A DNA stretch of 49,291 nucleotides. Origin: Bacteroidales bacterium (GTDB lineage Bacteria; Bacteroidota; Bacteroidia; Bacteroidales; UBA3824). Below the pieces are notes generated by a model that was not told where the DNA came from, searched no databases, and saw only the letters and a program-made list of their open reading frames with translations. A program made the position numbers and the translations under genes. The stretch is from positions 1-49,291 of the forward strand of contig JAGCVU010000188.1 of the NCBI GenBank assembly GCA_017962175.1. The letters are read 5' to 3'. Positions 1-7,867 of this stretch are shown here, piece by piece; position 1 is the stretch's first letter, and every line of letters starts with the position of its first letter.

Positions 1-25
1 CTCGCTGCATAATTTCTCTGTCCAT
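1..25 (-). CDS. Possible 5' end of a gene leaving the window
   Basis: The reverse strand reads ATG at 25-23 and then stays open to the window edge, giving only MDREIMQR. The position, divergent from tatD, fits a gene start, but eight codons are too few to recognise a family or to exclude chance. The start and end are therefore provisional. Confidence 0.25.
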
Positions 26-85
26 ATTAGTTTATTTTGTAAAAAATATCCAATTTTGCTTTCTGCAAATATAATAAAAAATACA

Positions 86-859
86 ATGAACATTATCGAT
101 ACACACACACATTTTTACAGCAAATCGTTCGACAACGACCGCAGCGAGGCAATTAACCGAGCCTTTGAAGCCGGAGTTTTTAAGATGATTGTACCCTGCT
201 GCGATGTAGATTCTATGCTGAAAACCAACGAGTTGTGCAATCTTTATCCGGGACGGCTTTTCCCCGCGTTCGGACTTCATCCCGAAGATATTAACGACCA
301 TAAAAAACAATTAGACGAAATTTTTCTTTCGCCAATGATGCAAAACGCCGTGGCTGTGGGCGAAGTGGGTATCGACCTCTATTGGAAAAAAGACAACCTT
401 GATATTCAATCAGAAGTATTTGATTATCAGATACAAAAATCAATAGAACTGAATCTTCCGCTAATAATTCACTGTCGTGAGGCATATCCGCAAACAATCG
501 ACATCTTGAAACCTTACAAGGGCAAGGCTCGCGGAGTGTTCCACTGTTTTTGCGGCACAGAGCACGATGCAGAAGAAATCTACAATCTTGATAATTTTTT
601 ATTTGGTGTTGGCGGCGTTATCACATTTAAAAATTCAGGTGCGGAAACGGCAAAAATCATTGCTGAATGTATCAACATCAAAGATGTTGTATTAGAAACC
701 GATTCGCCATACATTACTCCCGTGCCTCATCGTGGCAAGCGAAACGAATCATCTTTTATAACATTTACGGCGCAAAAACTTGCCGAAATCAAAAAACTTC
801 CGCTCGAAACCGTTGCCGAAATCACCACCCAAAACGCCGAAAAAATGTTTAACATTTAA
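86..859 (+). CDS. tatD: TatD-family metal-dependent hydrolase
   Basis: A 257-residue TatD-type deoxyribonuclease/hydrolase with a TIM-barrel amidohydrolase fold, probably cytoplasmic and acting on DNA ends. The family's metal ligands are visible in order: DTHTH at the N terminus, VGEVGID near residue 90, IIHCRE near 130, HCFCG near 155 and ETDSPY near 205. I chose the ATG at 86 because it puts the conserved DTHTH motif at residues 5-9. An upstream in-frame ATG at 56 would add ten poorly conserved residues. ribD follows after 11 bases, so the two are probably co-transcribed. Length is normal for the family. The exact physiological substrate cannot be read from the sequence. Confidence 0.93.
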   Translation: MNIIDTHTHFYSKSFDNDRSEAINRAFEAGVFKMIVPCCDVDSMLKTNELCNLYPGRLFPAFGLHPEDINDHKKQLDEIFLSPMMQNAVAVGEVGIDLYWKKDNLDIQSEVFDYQIQKSIELNLPLIIHCREAYPQTIDILKPYKGKARGVFHCFCGTEHDAEEIYNLDNFLFGVGGVITFKNSGAETAKIIAECINIKDVVLETDSPYITPVPHRGKRNESSFITFTAQKLAEIKKLPLETVAEITTQNAEKMFNI

Positions 860-870
860 CCACTTAAAAA

Positions 871-1878
871 ATGACCAACGATAATATCACTCTCCACGAA
901 ACCTATATGCGCCGCTGCCTTGAACTTGCACGTCTCGGAGCGGGAAATGTTGCCCCAAACCCTATGGTGGGCGCGGTAATTGTGCACAACGGCAAAATCA
1001 TAGGCGAAGGCTACCACCAAAAATACGGTTTTGCACACGCCGAGGTAAACGCCGTTAACTCCGTAAAAAACAAAGAGTTGCTCAAAAAATCAGAGATTTA
1101 CGTTAGTCTCGAACCCTGCGCCCATTACGGCAAAACTCCGCCCTGTGCCGATTTAATTGTAAAATGCGGATTTAAACACGTTTACGTAGGTTGCCGCGAT
1201 TCGTTTGAAAAGGTAGACGGCAAGGGCATAGAAAAAATACGCAACGCCGGAATACCCGTTACCGTGGGCATTTTAGAACAAGAGTGCATCAGTCTCAACC
1301 GCCGTTTTTTCACTTGGTGCAACCAAAAACGCCCCTACGTGATACTCAAATGGGCTCAAACCGCCGACGGATTTATCGACATAATCCGCACCGCCAACAC
1401 TCCGCAAGGCAGTGTAAGAATTTCAAACACGCTTACACAACACCTCAGCCACCGTTGGCGCACCGAAGAAGCCGCCATTATGGTGGGCTACAACACCGCC
1501 ATCAACGACAACCCCTCGCTTACTGCACGTTTTTGGCAAGGCAATAATCCGTTGCGAGTGGTAATTGACCGCAACAATTCGCTACCTAAGAGCCTGAAAA
1601 TCTTCGACAACGCCTTCCCCACCCTCGTAATCTCCGACACCGACCCAGCCATAATTCTCGACACCTTATATAATAGACAAATTCAAAGCGTGATAATCGA
1701 AGGCGGCGCACACCTCCACCAAGCCTTTATCAACGCTAACCTTTGGGACGAAGCAAGGATTTTTACCTCGCCAATGCGATTTGGCAAAGGATTAAAAGCG
1801 GCTACACTTGAAGGTAAATTTGTAGAAACGCAACAAATTGGGGATAATAAGTTGGAGATAATCAGGAGGATAGAATAA
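871..1878 (+). CDS. ribD: Bifunctional riboflavin biosynthesis deaminase/reductase RibD
   Basis: A 335-residue protein for the second and third steps of riboflavin synthesis: deamination of the diaminopyrimidine, then NADPH-dependent reduction of its ribose chain. The N-terminal half is a zinc cytidine-deaminase fold with the HAE motif (FAHAEVNAV, about residue 55) and PCAHYGKTPPC (about 85-95). The C-terminal half from about residue 148 (YVILKWAQTADGFI) is the reductase domain, ending in IEGGAHLHQAF. It lies 11 bases after tatD on the same strand. Its TAA stop sits in the first bases of a long inverted repeat that probably terminates the transcript. No other rib gene is in the window. Confidence 0.95.
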   Translation: MTNDNITLHETYMRRCLELARLGAGNVAPNPMVGAVIVHNGKIIGEGYHQKYGFAHAEVNAVNSVKNKELLKKSEIYVSLEPCAHYGKTPPCADLIVKCGFKHVYVGCRDSFEKVDGKGIEKIRNAGIPVTVGILEQECISLNRRFFTWCNQKRPYVILKWAQTADGFIDIIRTANTPQGSVRISNTLTQHLSHRWRTEEAAIMVGYNTAINDNPSLTARFWQGNNPLRVVIDRNNSLPKSLKIFDNAFPTLVISDTDPAIILDTLYNRQIQSVIIEGGAHLHQAFINANLWDEARIFTSPMRFGKGLKAATLEGKFVETQQIGDNKLEIIRRIE

Positions 1879-1921
1879 AATTGGACAAATTTAAAGTAGC
1901 ACTTTAAATTTGTCCAATTTT
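1877..1921. terminator. Bidirectional terminator with a 21-bp perfect stem
   Basis: The left arm 1877-1897 and right arm 1901-1921 are exact reverse complements, separated by the three bases AGC. The stem begins and ends with A and T runs, so either strand gives a hairpin followed by U residues. It sits between convergent ribD and the DUF4143 ATPase and overlaps the ribD stop codon. This is what a shared intrinsic terminator should look like. Confidence 0.85.
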
Positions 1922-1939
1922 TAGTTAAATATCTTATTT

Positions 1940-3223
1940 TCAATTTATTACTCCATTACTTTTATTATCAACCACCAGCAAAAATTTCCAGAGGGGCAGT
2001 ACGTTGATAGTTTTGCCGGCAGAGGTTTGTAATGTTTCCTCTTCGTCTTTGGTGATAATAAGTAGGCGCGACGGATGGAGATGTCGGTCAATTTCAGATA
2101 GTGCACCAACCTCACGTGCTCGGGTTTCAGCATCGTCAATGGAATACGAAACCTGAATGGCTATATTTTCGCTACGAACATAAAAATCTACCTCAACCCC
2201 CGATAAATAATAAAACACTTCGCCTGAAAATTTACGCGAAAGGTTGATTGCCACTATGTTTTCTAACAGAGATGTTTTGCTGTCAAGCAAAAACAAGTTT
2301 AAGATGCCGTTATCTATAAAATAATATTTCTTGTTGGTAACCTTGTCGGCCATCTTAGCCACGATATTTTCTATGGGAAGAATCAGCCACGACTCGTTTA
2401 AATAACCAAGATAATCGCTAATGGTTTCAATATTGATTTTTTTGCCAATCGCCGAAACAATATTTGCCAAACGCGAATATGATGATGCCTGCTTGACATT
2501 TTCTGCAAGTTTTCGGATTAAAGTTTTCAATGCTTCGGTATTTCTAATATTGTAACGCGCTATCAAATCACCAAAGAAAATCTTGTTGAAAAGGTTGCTA
2601 AGCCAATCTCTCTTATTCTGAACATCTATTGACTCAGGCAATCCGCCAAAAGTAAAATAGTTTTCCAACAATTTCAAACACTCTTTACGATAAGTATAAA
2701 TTGCGTTTTTATCGTTTAATTCAATATTTCTCGCTCGCAAATATTCAGTATACGAATACGGAAAAACTTCCTTAACCATATACCGTCCGCCCAAAGTGGT
2801 GGCAATTTGCGACGAAAGCATTTTTGCATTACTGCCTGTGATATACACTCGGTACTTTTGGTCGGCAAGGCGACGTGCAAATTTTTCCCATCCATCCACA
2901 TTTTGCACCTCATCTAAGAAAATAAATGGCTTATAATCAAACGTTTCCTCGTATGAGGTTTTGATTAAATCCAAATCGTCTACCATAACAGAATCCAAAC
3001 GGTCGTCCTCAAAATTAAAATAGAGAATTTCGTTAATGCTATGCCCTTGATTCAAAAGCGTATGAATTTGTTGGTACAACAAATACGACTTTCCTGCACG
3101 ACGAAGTCCTACCAAGACATAATTTAACTGTTCATCGAACTGATAATCACGTTGATAAAACGTCACACTCGAAATCAACCTTTGATTTTCCGCTATAATT
3201 AGTTTCGCCAAATCTTTATTCAT
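1940..3223 (-). CDS. AAA ATPase with C-terminal DUF4143 domain
   Basis: A 427-residue P-loop ATPase of the AAA_14/DUF4143 type, a family abundant in Bacteroidetes and archaea with no settled function. The Walker A motif is GLRRAGKSYL (about residues 40-50) and Walker B is FIFLDEVQN (about 100). The conserved ITGSNAKMLS follows, and the DUF4143 part occupies roughly residues 200-380. The C-terminal section (GVEVDFYVRS) resembles the family's PD-(D/E)xK-like region. I start it at the ATG at 3223 (MNKDLAKLII), the usual family N terminus; an ATG at 3244 would add seven residues. Two perfect palindromes lie just upstream. It is a stand-alone gene. Roles in defence or regulation are only guesses. 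Confidence 0.88.
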   Translation of the reverse strand: MNKDLAKLIIAENQRLISSVTFYQRDYQFDEQLNYVLVGLRRAGKSYLLYQQIHTLLNQGHSINEILYFNFEDDRLDSVMVDDLDLIKTSYEETFDYKPFIFLDEVQNVDGWEKFARRLADQKYRVYITGSNAKMLSSQIATTLGGRYMVKEVFPYSYTEYLRARNIELNDKNAIYTYRKECLKLLENYFTFGGLPESIDVQNKRDWLSNLFNKIFFGDLIARYNIRNTEALKTLIRKLAENVKQASSYSRLANIVSAIGKKINIETISDYLGYLNESWLILPIENIVAKMADKVTNKKYYFIDNGILNLFLLDSKTSLLENIVAINLSRKFSGEVFYYLSGVEVDFYVRSENIAIQVSYSIDDAETRAREVGALSEIDRHLHPSRLLIITKDEEETLQTSAGKTINVLPLWKFLLVVDNKSNGVIN

Positions 3224-3241
3224 ATCTGCAAAATTATACTG

Positions 3242-3249
3242 CAAAAATA
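3242..3249 (-). promoter_or_regulatory. Possible -7 box for the DUF4143 ATPase gene
   Basis: On the minus strand this reads TATTTTTG, an exact match to the Bacteroidetes -7 pattern TAnnTTTG. It lies about 19 bases upstream of the ATG at 3223. No TTTG is found at the usual -33 spacing; that position falls inside the nearer palindrome, which could therefore compete with RNA polymerase. Confidence 0.4.
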
Positions 3250-3264
3250 ATAATAAAAATCAAC

Positions 3265-3286
3265 ATTTCGGTTTATAAACCGAAAT
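3265..3286. promoter_or_regulatory. Perfect palindrome 1, candidate operator
   Basis: Twenty-two bases identical to their own reverse complement, with the core TTCGGTTTATAAACCGAA. It is centred at 3275.5, about 50 bases upstream of the DUF4143 ATPase start, over the expected -33 region. A second copy of the 18-base core lies 33 bases away, centre to centre, which is close to three helical turns. A pair of dimer-binding sites is the simplest reading. Confidence 0.55.
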
Positions 3287-3299
3287 ATTTTCAAAAAAC

Positions 3300-3317
3300 T
3301 TCGGTTTATAAACCGAA
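3300..3317. promoter_or_regulatory. Perfect palindrome 2, candidate operator or terminator stem
   Basis: The same 18-base core TTCGGTTTATAAACCGAA as palindrome 1. Read on the minus strand it is followed by GTTTTTTG, so as RNA it could also fold into a TATA-loop hairpin with a U run and terminate the upstream gpsA-AAA-VWA transcript. Both roles are possible. The repetition of the exact core at a fixed spacing favours protein binding. Confidence 0.5.
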
Positions 3318-3341
3318 ATTATTGCGAATAGAATCAATCCT

Positions 3342-5186
3342 TTACTCCAACATCTTGGCTATTAGGCGGAAGAGTTGTGCGGGGAGGGTGGCGAGATTGT
3401 CGCACGCCACAAGATTGGGATATATGGCGCGGAGGTCGTTGTAGGTGTTGCAAAGGGCTATGGCGGCTATGCGTGTGCCGTGGTGCATAATGCGGTTGAC
3501 GGTGATGGCGGTATCCTCTACCGACGATGGCGGATAATAATGGTCGTATTGGTGGGCAGGCAAGCCGTCGGAAAGCACCACAATAACTTTTTGCTCGTTT
3601 GAGGCGTTGGCAGAGAGGTATTTTTCTGCCCAAATAAGCGCAAGCGAATCGCGGTTGTCGTAATCCGCTTTCATTGTCATAAGGTTGTATTTTTGCGAAG
3701 GTTGCGAATTAAAATCAAACAAAATATTTACTTCGATTGTGGGTTGATCTCCTCCTGCGCGATGCTCTACAAAGCAATGTTCTATGCCGTTAGCCTGCAA
3801 AACTTCGTGCATAATCAGCGAGGCGGTTTGTGCGCTTTGGAGTTTTTTGCCAGACATCGAACCGCTTCCATCTATCAAAAACAAAAACGTAATTGGCGGA
3901 ACGTCAATGCCTTGCTCTTTTTTGTACCAATACCGTTTTTTAAGGTCGCCAAAATGTTTCGACGAAATGCCGTGTCCAAAAATCTGTTTGGGAGTTATAA
4001 CTTCGATTTTGGCTTGCAATAGGTCAAATATTCTTGATTTATAAGTATTTATAACGCTTTTATTAAGATTGTATTCTTCGTCGTAAATATCTTTGAAAGC
4101 AAAATCGGTGGTTTTGCGGTTTTGAATAATTTTGATATTTTTATGTAGAAAAATATTCTGTTTATTATAGTTAGATGGCGAAATAATTACTGTTTCGATT
4201 TTGGGCTTATCTGATTCATTGGCGGCGCGGGTTTTATCTTCCTCAAAATCAATTAAATCTAAAAGAAGTTGAGTAGAAGTTTGTTCTTTGTCGTCGATTG
4301 GTTGCCCATTTAAATCAGTAAATAGACGTCGCTTAATTTGACCGGCCCCAACGTTTTTAGGATTATTTTGAAATGTTTGTTTAGAGGTGCTAATTATACG
4401 ATTTTTCAAGTGATTAGCAAGAGGAGATGCAGAAAGGTCAATATCATTGTCTAACGGAATGAGAGGCAGAATTATATCAAAAATCTTTCGTGCATATTCG
4501 TAGCGTTTTTTGGGCGTGCGTTGGATAGAACCTTGAAGAAAAAGGTCTTTGGTTTTGTTGATATATGGCTGAATTTCAGCATTTTTGTTTTCTTCTTGAC
4601 TGTATGTCGAAAACAGAAGAAACCAACACATATAGTCGATGTAGTCGGATATGTTTTTGTAATTGGTAGATTCGTAACTATTTGAATTAGAAGAAGAAGA
4701 CACTAATGCGGTAGCCATTCTAATAAATTTTAGATAGCCAATAATGTTGTCGTGAACCGACGAACCGTAAGCCTCGATAAACGCATCTTCGATAATGTTC
4801 CATATTTGCACCATTACAAAGGTCTTATTCTTTGAACCTCTGCATTTTACATCGTTTGGAATATTAAGCGAAAAATCTGTATATAAAAGATGCAAGCATT
4901 CGTGAATCGATAGTGCGCGTGTTACCATTTTGAGAGCGTTCCAAGTGCTTGACGATAGTTTTTCGGGGATTCCGAGGTGTTTTTCTACTATTTGAAGGAG
5001 AATATTGTTAGAATAAATTTCTAAAAATTGAGGGTCATTATAGATAGTTTTTCCATCAGTGCGGGGCGAGTTGTCGTGATTGAATTGTAGCATTACACGA
5101 CTTTCGGAAAACGTGCGGCAAAAGTTTTCTTCTGTTCTAAGGTTACGGTCGCCGAGAAAAAGTTGTAATGCATTATCATTCTGCAT
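3342..5186 (-). CDS. VWA-domain protein with N-terminal HExxH motif, CobT-like
   Basis: A 614-residue protein, probably the partner of the AAA+ ATPase encoded one base upstream. The C-terminal third is a von Willebrand A domain with a full metal-ion-dependent adhesion site, DGSGSM (about residues 436-441), and the later VIVVLSDGLPA. The N-terminal half holds HECLH at residues 95-99, followed by IWNIIEDAFIEA (about 128-139). That spacing of HExxH and a downstream ED pair recalls zincin-like metallopeptidase regions seen in some VWA proteins. The pairing resembles CobS/CobT and MoxR/VWA systems, where an AAA+ machine and a VWA adaptor remodel a target or insert a metal. No cobalamin gene is nearby, so the substrate is unknown. 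No signal peptide is seen. Confidence 0.8.
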   Translation of the reverse strand: MQNDNALQLFLGDRNLRTEENFCRTFSESRVMLQFNHDNSPRTDGKTIYNDPQFLEIYSNNILLQIVEKHLGIPEKLSSSTWNALKMVTRALSIHECLHLLYTDFSLNIPNDVKCRGSKNKTFVMVQIWNIIEDAFIEAYGSSVHDNIIGYLKFIRMATALVSSSSNSNSYESTNYKNISDYIDYMCWFLLFSTYSQEENKNAEIQPYINKTKDLFLQGSIQRTPKKRYEYARKIFDIILPLIPLDNDIDLSASPLANHLKNRIISTSKQTFQNNPKNVGAGQIKRRLFTDLNGQPIDDKEQTSTQLLLDLIDFEEDKTRAANESDKPKIETVIISPSNYNKQNIFLHKNIKIIQNRKTTDFAFKDIYDEEYNLNKSVINTYKSRIFDLLQAKIEVITPKQIFGHGISSKHFGDLKKRYWYKKEQGIDVPPITFLFLIDGSGSMSGKKLQSAQTASLIMHEVLQANGIEHCFVEHRAGGDQPTIEVNILFDFNSQPSQKYNLMTMKADYDNRDSLALIWAEKYLSANASNEQKVIVVLSDGLPAHQYDHYYPPSSVEDTAITVNRIMHHGTRIAAIALCNTYNDLRAIYPNLVACDNLATLPAQLFRLIAKMLE

Positions 5187-5187
5187 A

Positions 5188-6750
5188 TTAATCCCATTTA
5201 TAAACGCTGATTATAGAACGGAAAGTTTTTTCCAACATACGGTCGCACTTGGCAACGGGAATAATAGTTTTTTCGGCGGCTTCGGGGTAGCCCTCAAATT
5301 TTGCCATTCGAGCCCAATTTTCGAGATTTCGCGGCGAAATTACAATGTCAAGTTCCTCAGCCTCAATCTTTTTCTTGATTTTGTGATAGACATTGAGAAT
5401 TTTTGCCACATGCGGTTTACATTCGGGAACACGAAATACCAACATGCGCTCTACCGCCTTGTCGGATAGTTGCGCTATTTCAACAACGGCGTTGAACCTA
5501 TTGTAGAGAGCCTGATTTAACTGTTTTGTGCCAAAATATCCCACATTCATAGTGGCAAAAAAACGGAAATTTTTGTGACGACGCACCACATCGCCGTTGT
5601 CAAGACGCACAAAACCGTTGTCGTCTAAAAGCGAGTTTAAGAATGCCAAATACTGCGGTTTGGAAAAGTTGATTTCTTCAAAAACCACCGCGCCGCCGTC
5701 TCTAATTGCCTTTGTAACAAAACTTTCCTTAAAAACAATTTTATCGCCTTCGGGAATATATTTGCCAAGTACAAATTCGTCGAGATTTTCGGTACAGTTG
5801 ACGGTTTCCATCACGGGCAATCCAGTAGCTTGACATATAAGTTTGCACGACATTGTTTTGCCTGTTCCCGCAGGACCATGGAGCAAAAGCGATTTTACAT
5901 CACCAGAAGTTACTGCATTGCAGACACTTACAAGACCATTATCTAATTTAAATTCTTCGCTGAGTTGAGGAATTAGAGATTTTTGCTCGTCGGTAAAATC
6001 GTAGGCAGGAAATTGTGCAATATCATTTTCGGTTTGATTATCCGAAATATTCATATCGAGCGAAAAACGTTCGTAACCATTTGTTTTTAAGGATTTTATA
6101 TCAGCGTAAAGAAGTTTATAATTGGCGTATTTGTGACGTTGATAAAAATCTTCGCAAAGGATCACGAAATTTTCAGCGTTGTAATCGTTAAGTAACTCAT
6201 ACACATCGGCTTGAAGGTCGTCGTCGCGCAAAAAATCTTTTGCCAACAAAACGGTAAACGATGCGCAAATTTTATAATGTTCGAGCAAAAGTTCGTCTTC
6301 GGTTTTGTTGGTAATGGTATCGAAATATTCGTGCTCAGATATGTTGTCGGGCACCGATGGAATGGCGTTATCGTCTGAATCGTAAGCACATAGAGTAATG
6401 TCGTGTTTGTTTATTCGTGCGCGATAATAGGCAATGGCGGGGTCGAAAACTCCTTCATTATGCCATTCTTCGTTGACCGAAAATTTAATGATAAAATCGC
6501 TGTCGGATTTTTTGTAAAATAATTCACCTTGCGGCTTTTGGTCGTAGAACGATTTGAGAAACTCCACAAACATTACCACTCCTTCGGCAATTGGCTGACT
6601 GAGTGATGTTTGTGCGCTTTTTGACTGATTGTCGGGGTGAAGATAATATTTGGTAACATCAGACTTGTCTTTGAACCCAAACCCATTGAAAATCTCGTCG
6701 GAGTTGTCTCGCGAGATTCCAAATGCGGTTTTAAATAGGTTCAGTTCCAT
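5188..6750 (-). CDS. MoxR/CobS-type AAA+ ATPase
   Basis: A 520-residue AAA+ protein (AAA_5, dynein-related). The first 260 or so residues match nothing I recognise. The ATPase follows, with Walker A HGPAGTGKT (about residues 290-299), Walker B AVVFEEIN (about 352-359, with EE in place of DE), sensor 1 FFATMNVG and the arginine-finger region NQALYNRF. It lies 10 bases after gpsA and one base before the VWA gene, so the three are almost certainly one transcript. By analogy with MoxR/VWA pairs it should power remodelling of a client recognised by the VWA protein. The client is unknown. The unusually long N-terminal extension may be the specificity part. Confidence 0.85.
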   Translation of the reverse strand: MELNLFKTAFGISRDNSDEIFNGFGFKDKSDVTKYYLHPDNQSKSAQTSLSQPIAEGVVMFVEFLKSFYDQKPQGELFYKKSDSDFIIKFSVNEEWHNEGVFDPAIAYYRARINKHDITLCAYDSDDNAIPSVPDNISEHEYFDTITNKTEDELLLEHYKICASFTVLLAKDFLRDDDLQADVYELLNDYNAENFVILCEDFYQRHKYANYKLLYADIKSLKTNGYERFSLDMNISDNQTENDIAQFPAYDFTDEQKSLIPQLSEEFKLDNGLVSVCNAVTSGDVKSLLLHGPAGTGKTMSCKLICQATGLPVMETVNCTENLDEFVLGKYIPEGDKIVFKESFVTKAIRDGGAVVFEEINFSKPQYLAFLNSLLDDNGFVRLDNGDVVRRHKNFRFFATMNVGYFGTKQLNQALYNRFNAVVEIAQLSDKAVERMLVFRVPECKPHVAKILNVYHKIKKKIEAEELDIVISPRNLENWARMAKFEGYPEAAEKTIIPVAKCDRMLEKTFRSIISVYKWD

Positions 6751-6760
6751 AGTCCATCTC

Positions 6761-7768
6761 CTAACGAATCTTATCGGTGAGCAATTTTATCTCAAATTTT
6801 ACTGGTTTGCCGAGGTGAAGCACGTTGTAAACGGCGTTGCAGATGGGGAGGTCGATGTTGTATTGCTTGTTGGTTTCAAAGATACATTTGCAACCGTAGT
6901 AGCCTTCGGCCACCATTTTCATTTCGAGCATTGCCGACTGCAACGAATAGCCCTGTCCGAGCATTACGCCAAGGGTGCGGTTGCGGCTGAATTTTGAATA
7001 CGCAGTTACCAACAAATCACCAAGATAGGCAGATGTTTTGATGTCGCGTGTGATGGGGTGAACAGTGTCGACAAAGCGTTTCATCTCTGTTACGGCGTTG
7101 GAAATCAGCACCGCCTGAAAGTTGTCGCCATAGCCCAAGCCTTGACACATGCCGGCAGCTATTGCAAAAATATTTTTGAGAATAGCGGCATATTCGGTGC
7201 CGTAAATATCGTCGGTGATGGATGTTTTGAGGTAACGACATTCGAGACATGTAGCTATATCTTCGGCAGTTGAAAGATTTTTTGATGCTATGGTAAGATA
7301 CGAAAGTCGCTGCATAGCAACCTCTTCGGCGTGGCAAGGGCCAGCAAGAACGCAGAAATTTTTGTCTAAGTCAACGCCGTAATTCTGGTTGAAGAAATCT
7401 GCCATAAGTAGATTTTTGTCGGGAATCATACCCTTGATGGCCGACACCACGATATGGTTTTCGAGCGAGCCGGTAAACTGCTGCAAAGTGCCTTCGATAA
7501 ATGCCGAGGGAATGGCAAAAATTACTATATCTGAGTTGGCTACAATTTCGTTAAGGTCGTTGTAGAACTCTATTTTCGAGGTGTCGAATATAAGCGAATT
7601 GAGGTATTTAGGGTTTTGACCGTGTTTTTGGGCATAGTCAATGTGCTCCTTTTTGCGGAGATACCAATTAACTTTGTTGCCCTCTTTTACATTGTTAATC
7701 AAAACACTAACCAACGCAGTGGCCCAACTTCCGCCGCCCACTACTGCTATTCTATGTTGTCCACACAT
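6761..7768 (-). CDS. gpsA: Glycerol-3-phosphate dehydrogenase (NAD(P)+)
   Basis: A 335-residue soluble enzyme reducing dihydroxyacetone phosphate to sn-glycerol 3-phosphate for phospholipid synthesis. The N-terminal dinucleotide fold has VVGGGSWATAL (residues 9-19). The catalytic lysine region is SAIKGMIP (about 110), the substrate site is LAGPCHAEEV (about 140), and the C-terminal helical domain has LKNIFAIAAG and GLGYGDNFQA with the family lysine. Length is typical. A TACCTTTG box lies 22 bases upstream of the start. It is the first gene of a three-gene unit with the AAA+ and VWA genes, an unusual partnership for this housekeeping enzyme. Confidence 0.95.
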   Translation of the reverse strand: MCGQHRIAVVGGGSWATALVSVLINNVKEGNKVNWYLRKKEHIDYAQKHGQNPKYLNSLIFDTSKIEFYNDLNEIVANSDIVIFAIPSAFIEGTLQQFTGSLENHIVVSAIKGMIPDKNLLMADFFNQNYGVDLDKNFCVLAGPCHAEEVAMQRLSYLTIASKNLSTAEDIATCLECRYLKTSITDDIYGTEYAAILKNIFAIAAGMCQGLGYGDNFQAVLISNAVTEMKRFVDTVHPITRDIKTSAYLGDLLVTAYSKFSRNRTLGVMLGQGYSLQSAMLEMKMVAEGYYGCKCIFETNKQYNIDLPICNAVYNVLHLGKPVKFEIKLLTDKIR

Positions 7769-7789
7769 GTATTTATCTTTTTATAATTG

Positions 7790-7797
7790 CAAAGGTA
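7790..7797 (-). promoter_or_regulatory. -7 box for gpsA
   Basis: On the minus strand this reads TACCTTTG, an exact TAnnTTTG match, 22 bases upstream of the gpsA ATG. No clean TTTG occurs at the -33 spacing, so the promoter may be weak or need an activator. Confidence 0.45.
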
Positions 7798-7811
7798 TAA
7801 CAATTAACTTC

Positions 7812-7856
7812 CATAAAAAAAATAAATGCCGTTATTTGATTTTGTAACTACGGCAA
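7812..7856 (-). terminator. Intrinsic terminator of the cmk-ispH transcript
   Basis: On the minus strand the stem TGCC/GGCA extends with GTTA/TAAC across a short bulge (bases 7827-7834 pair with 7845-7855). A run rich in T follows (7826 down to 7814). It lies just past the ispH stop codon and ahead of the gpsA promoter. Confidence 0.6.
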
Positions 7857-7867
7857 TTTAACTTTAT

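Noticed and set aside
3342..6750. Cobaltochelatase CobS/CobT
   Set aside because: The fold pair is similar, but there is no CobN or other cobalamin gene, the VWA N-terminal half carries HExxH, and the long ATPase N terminus differs. I keep it as a CobST/MoxR-like pair of unknown function.
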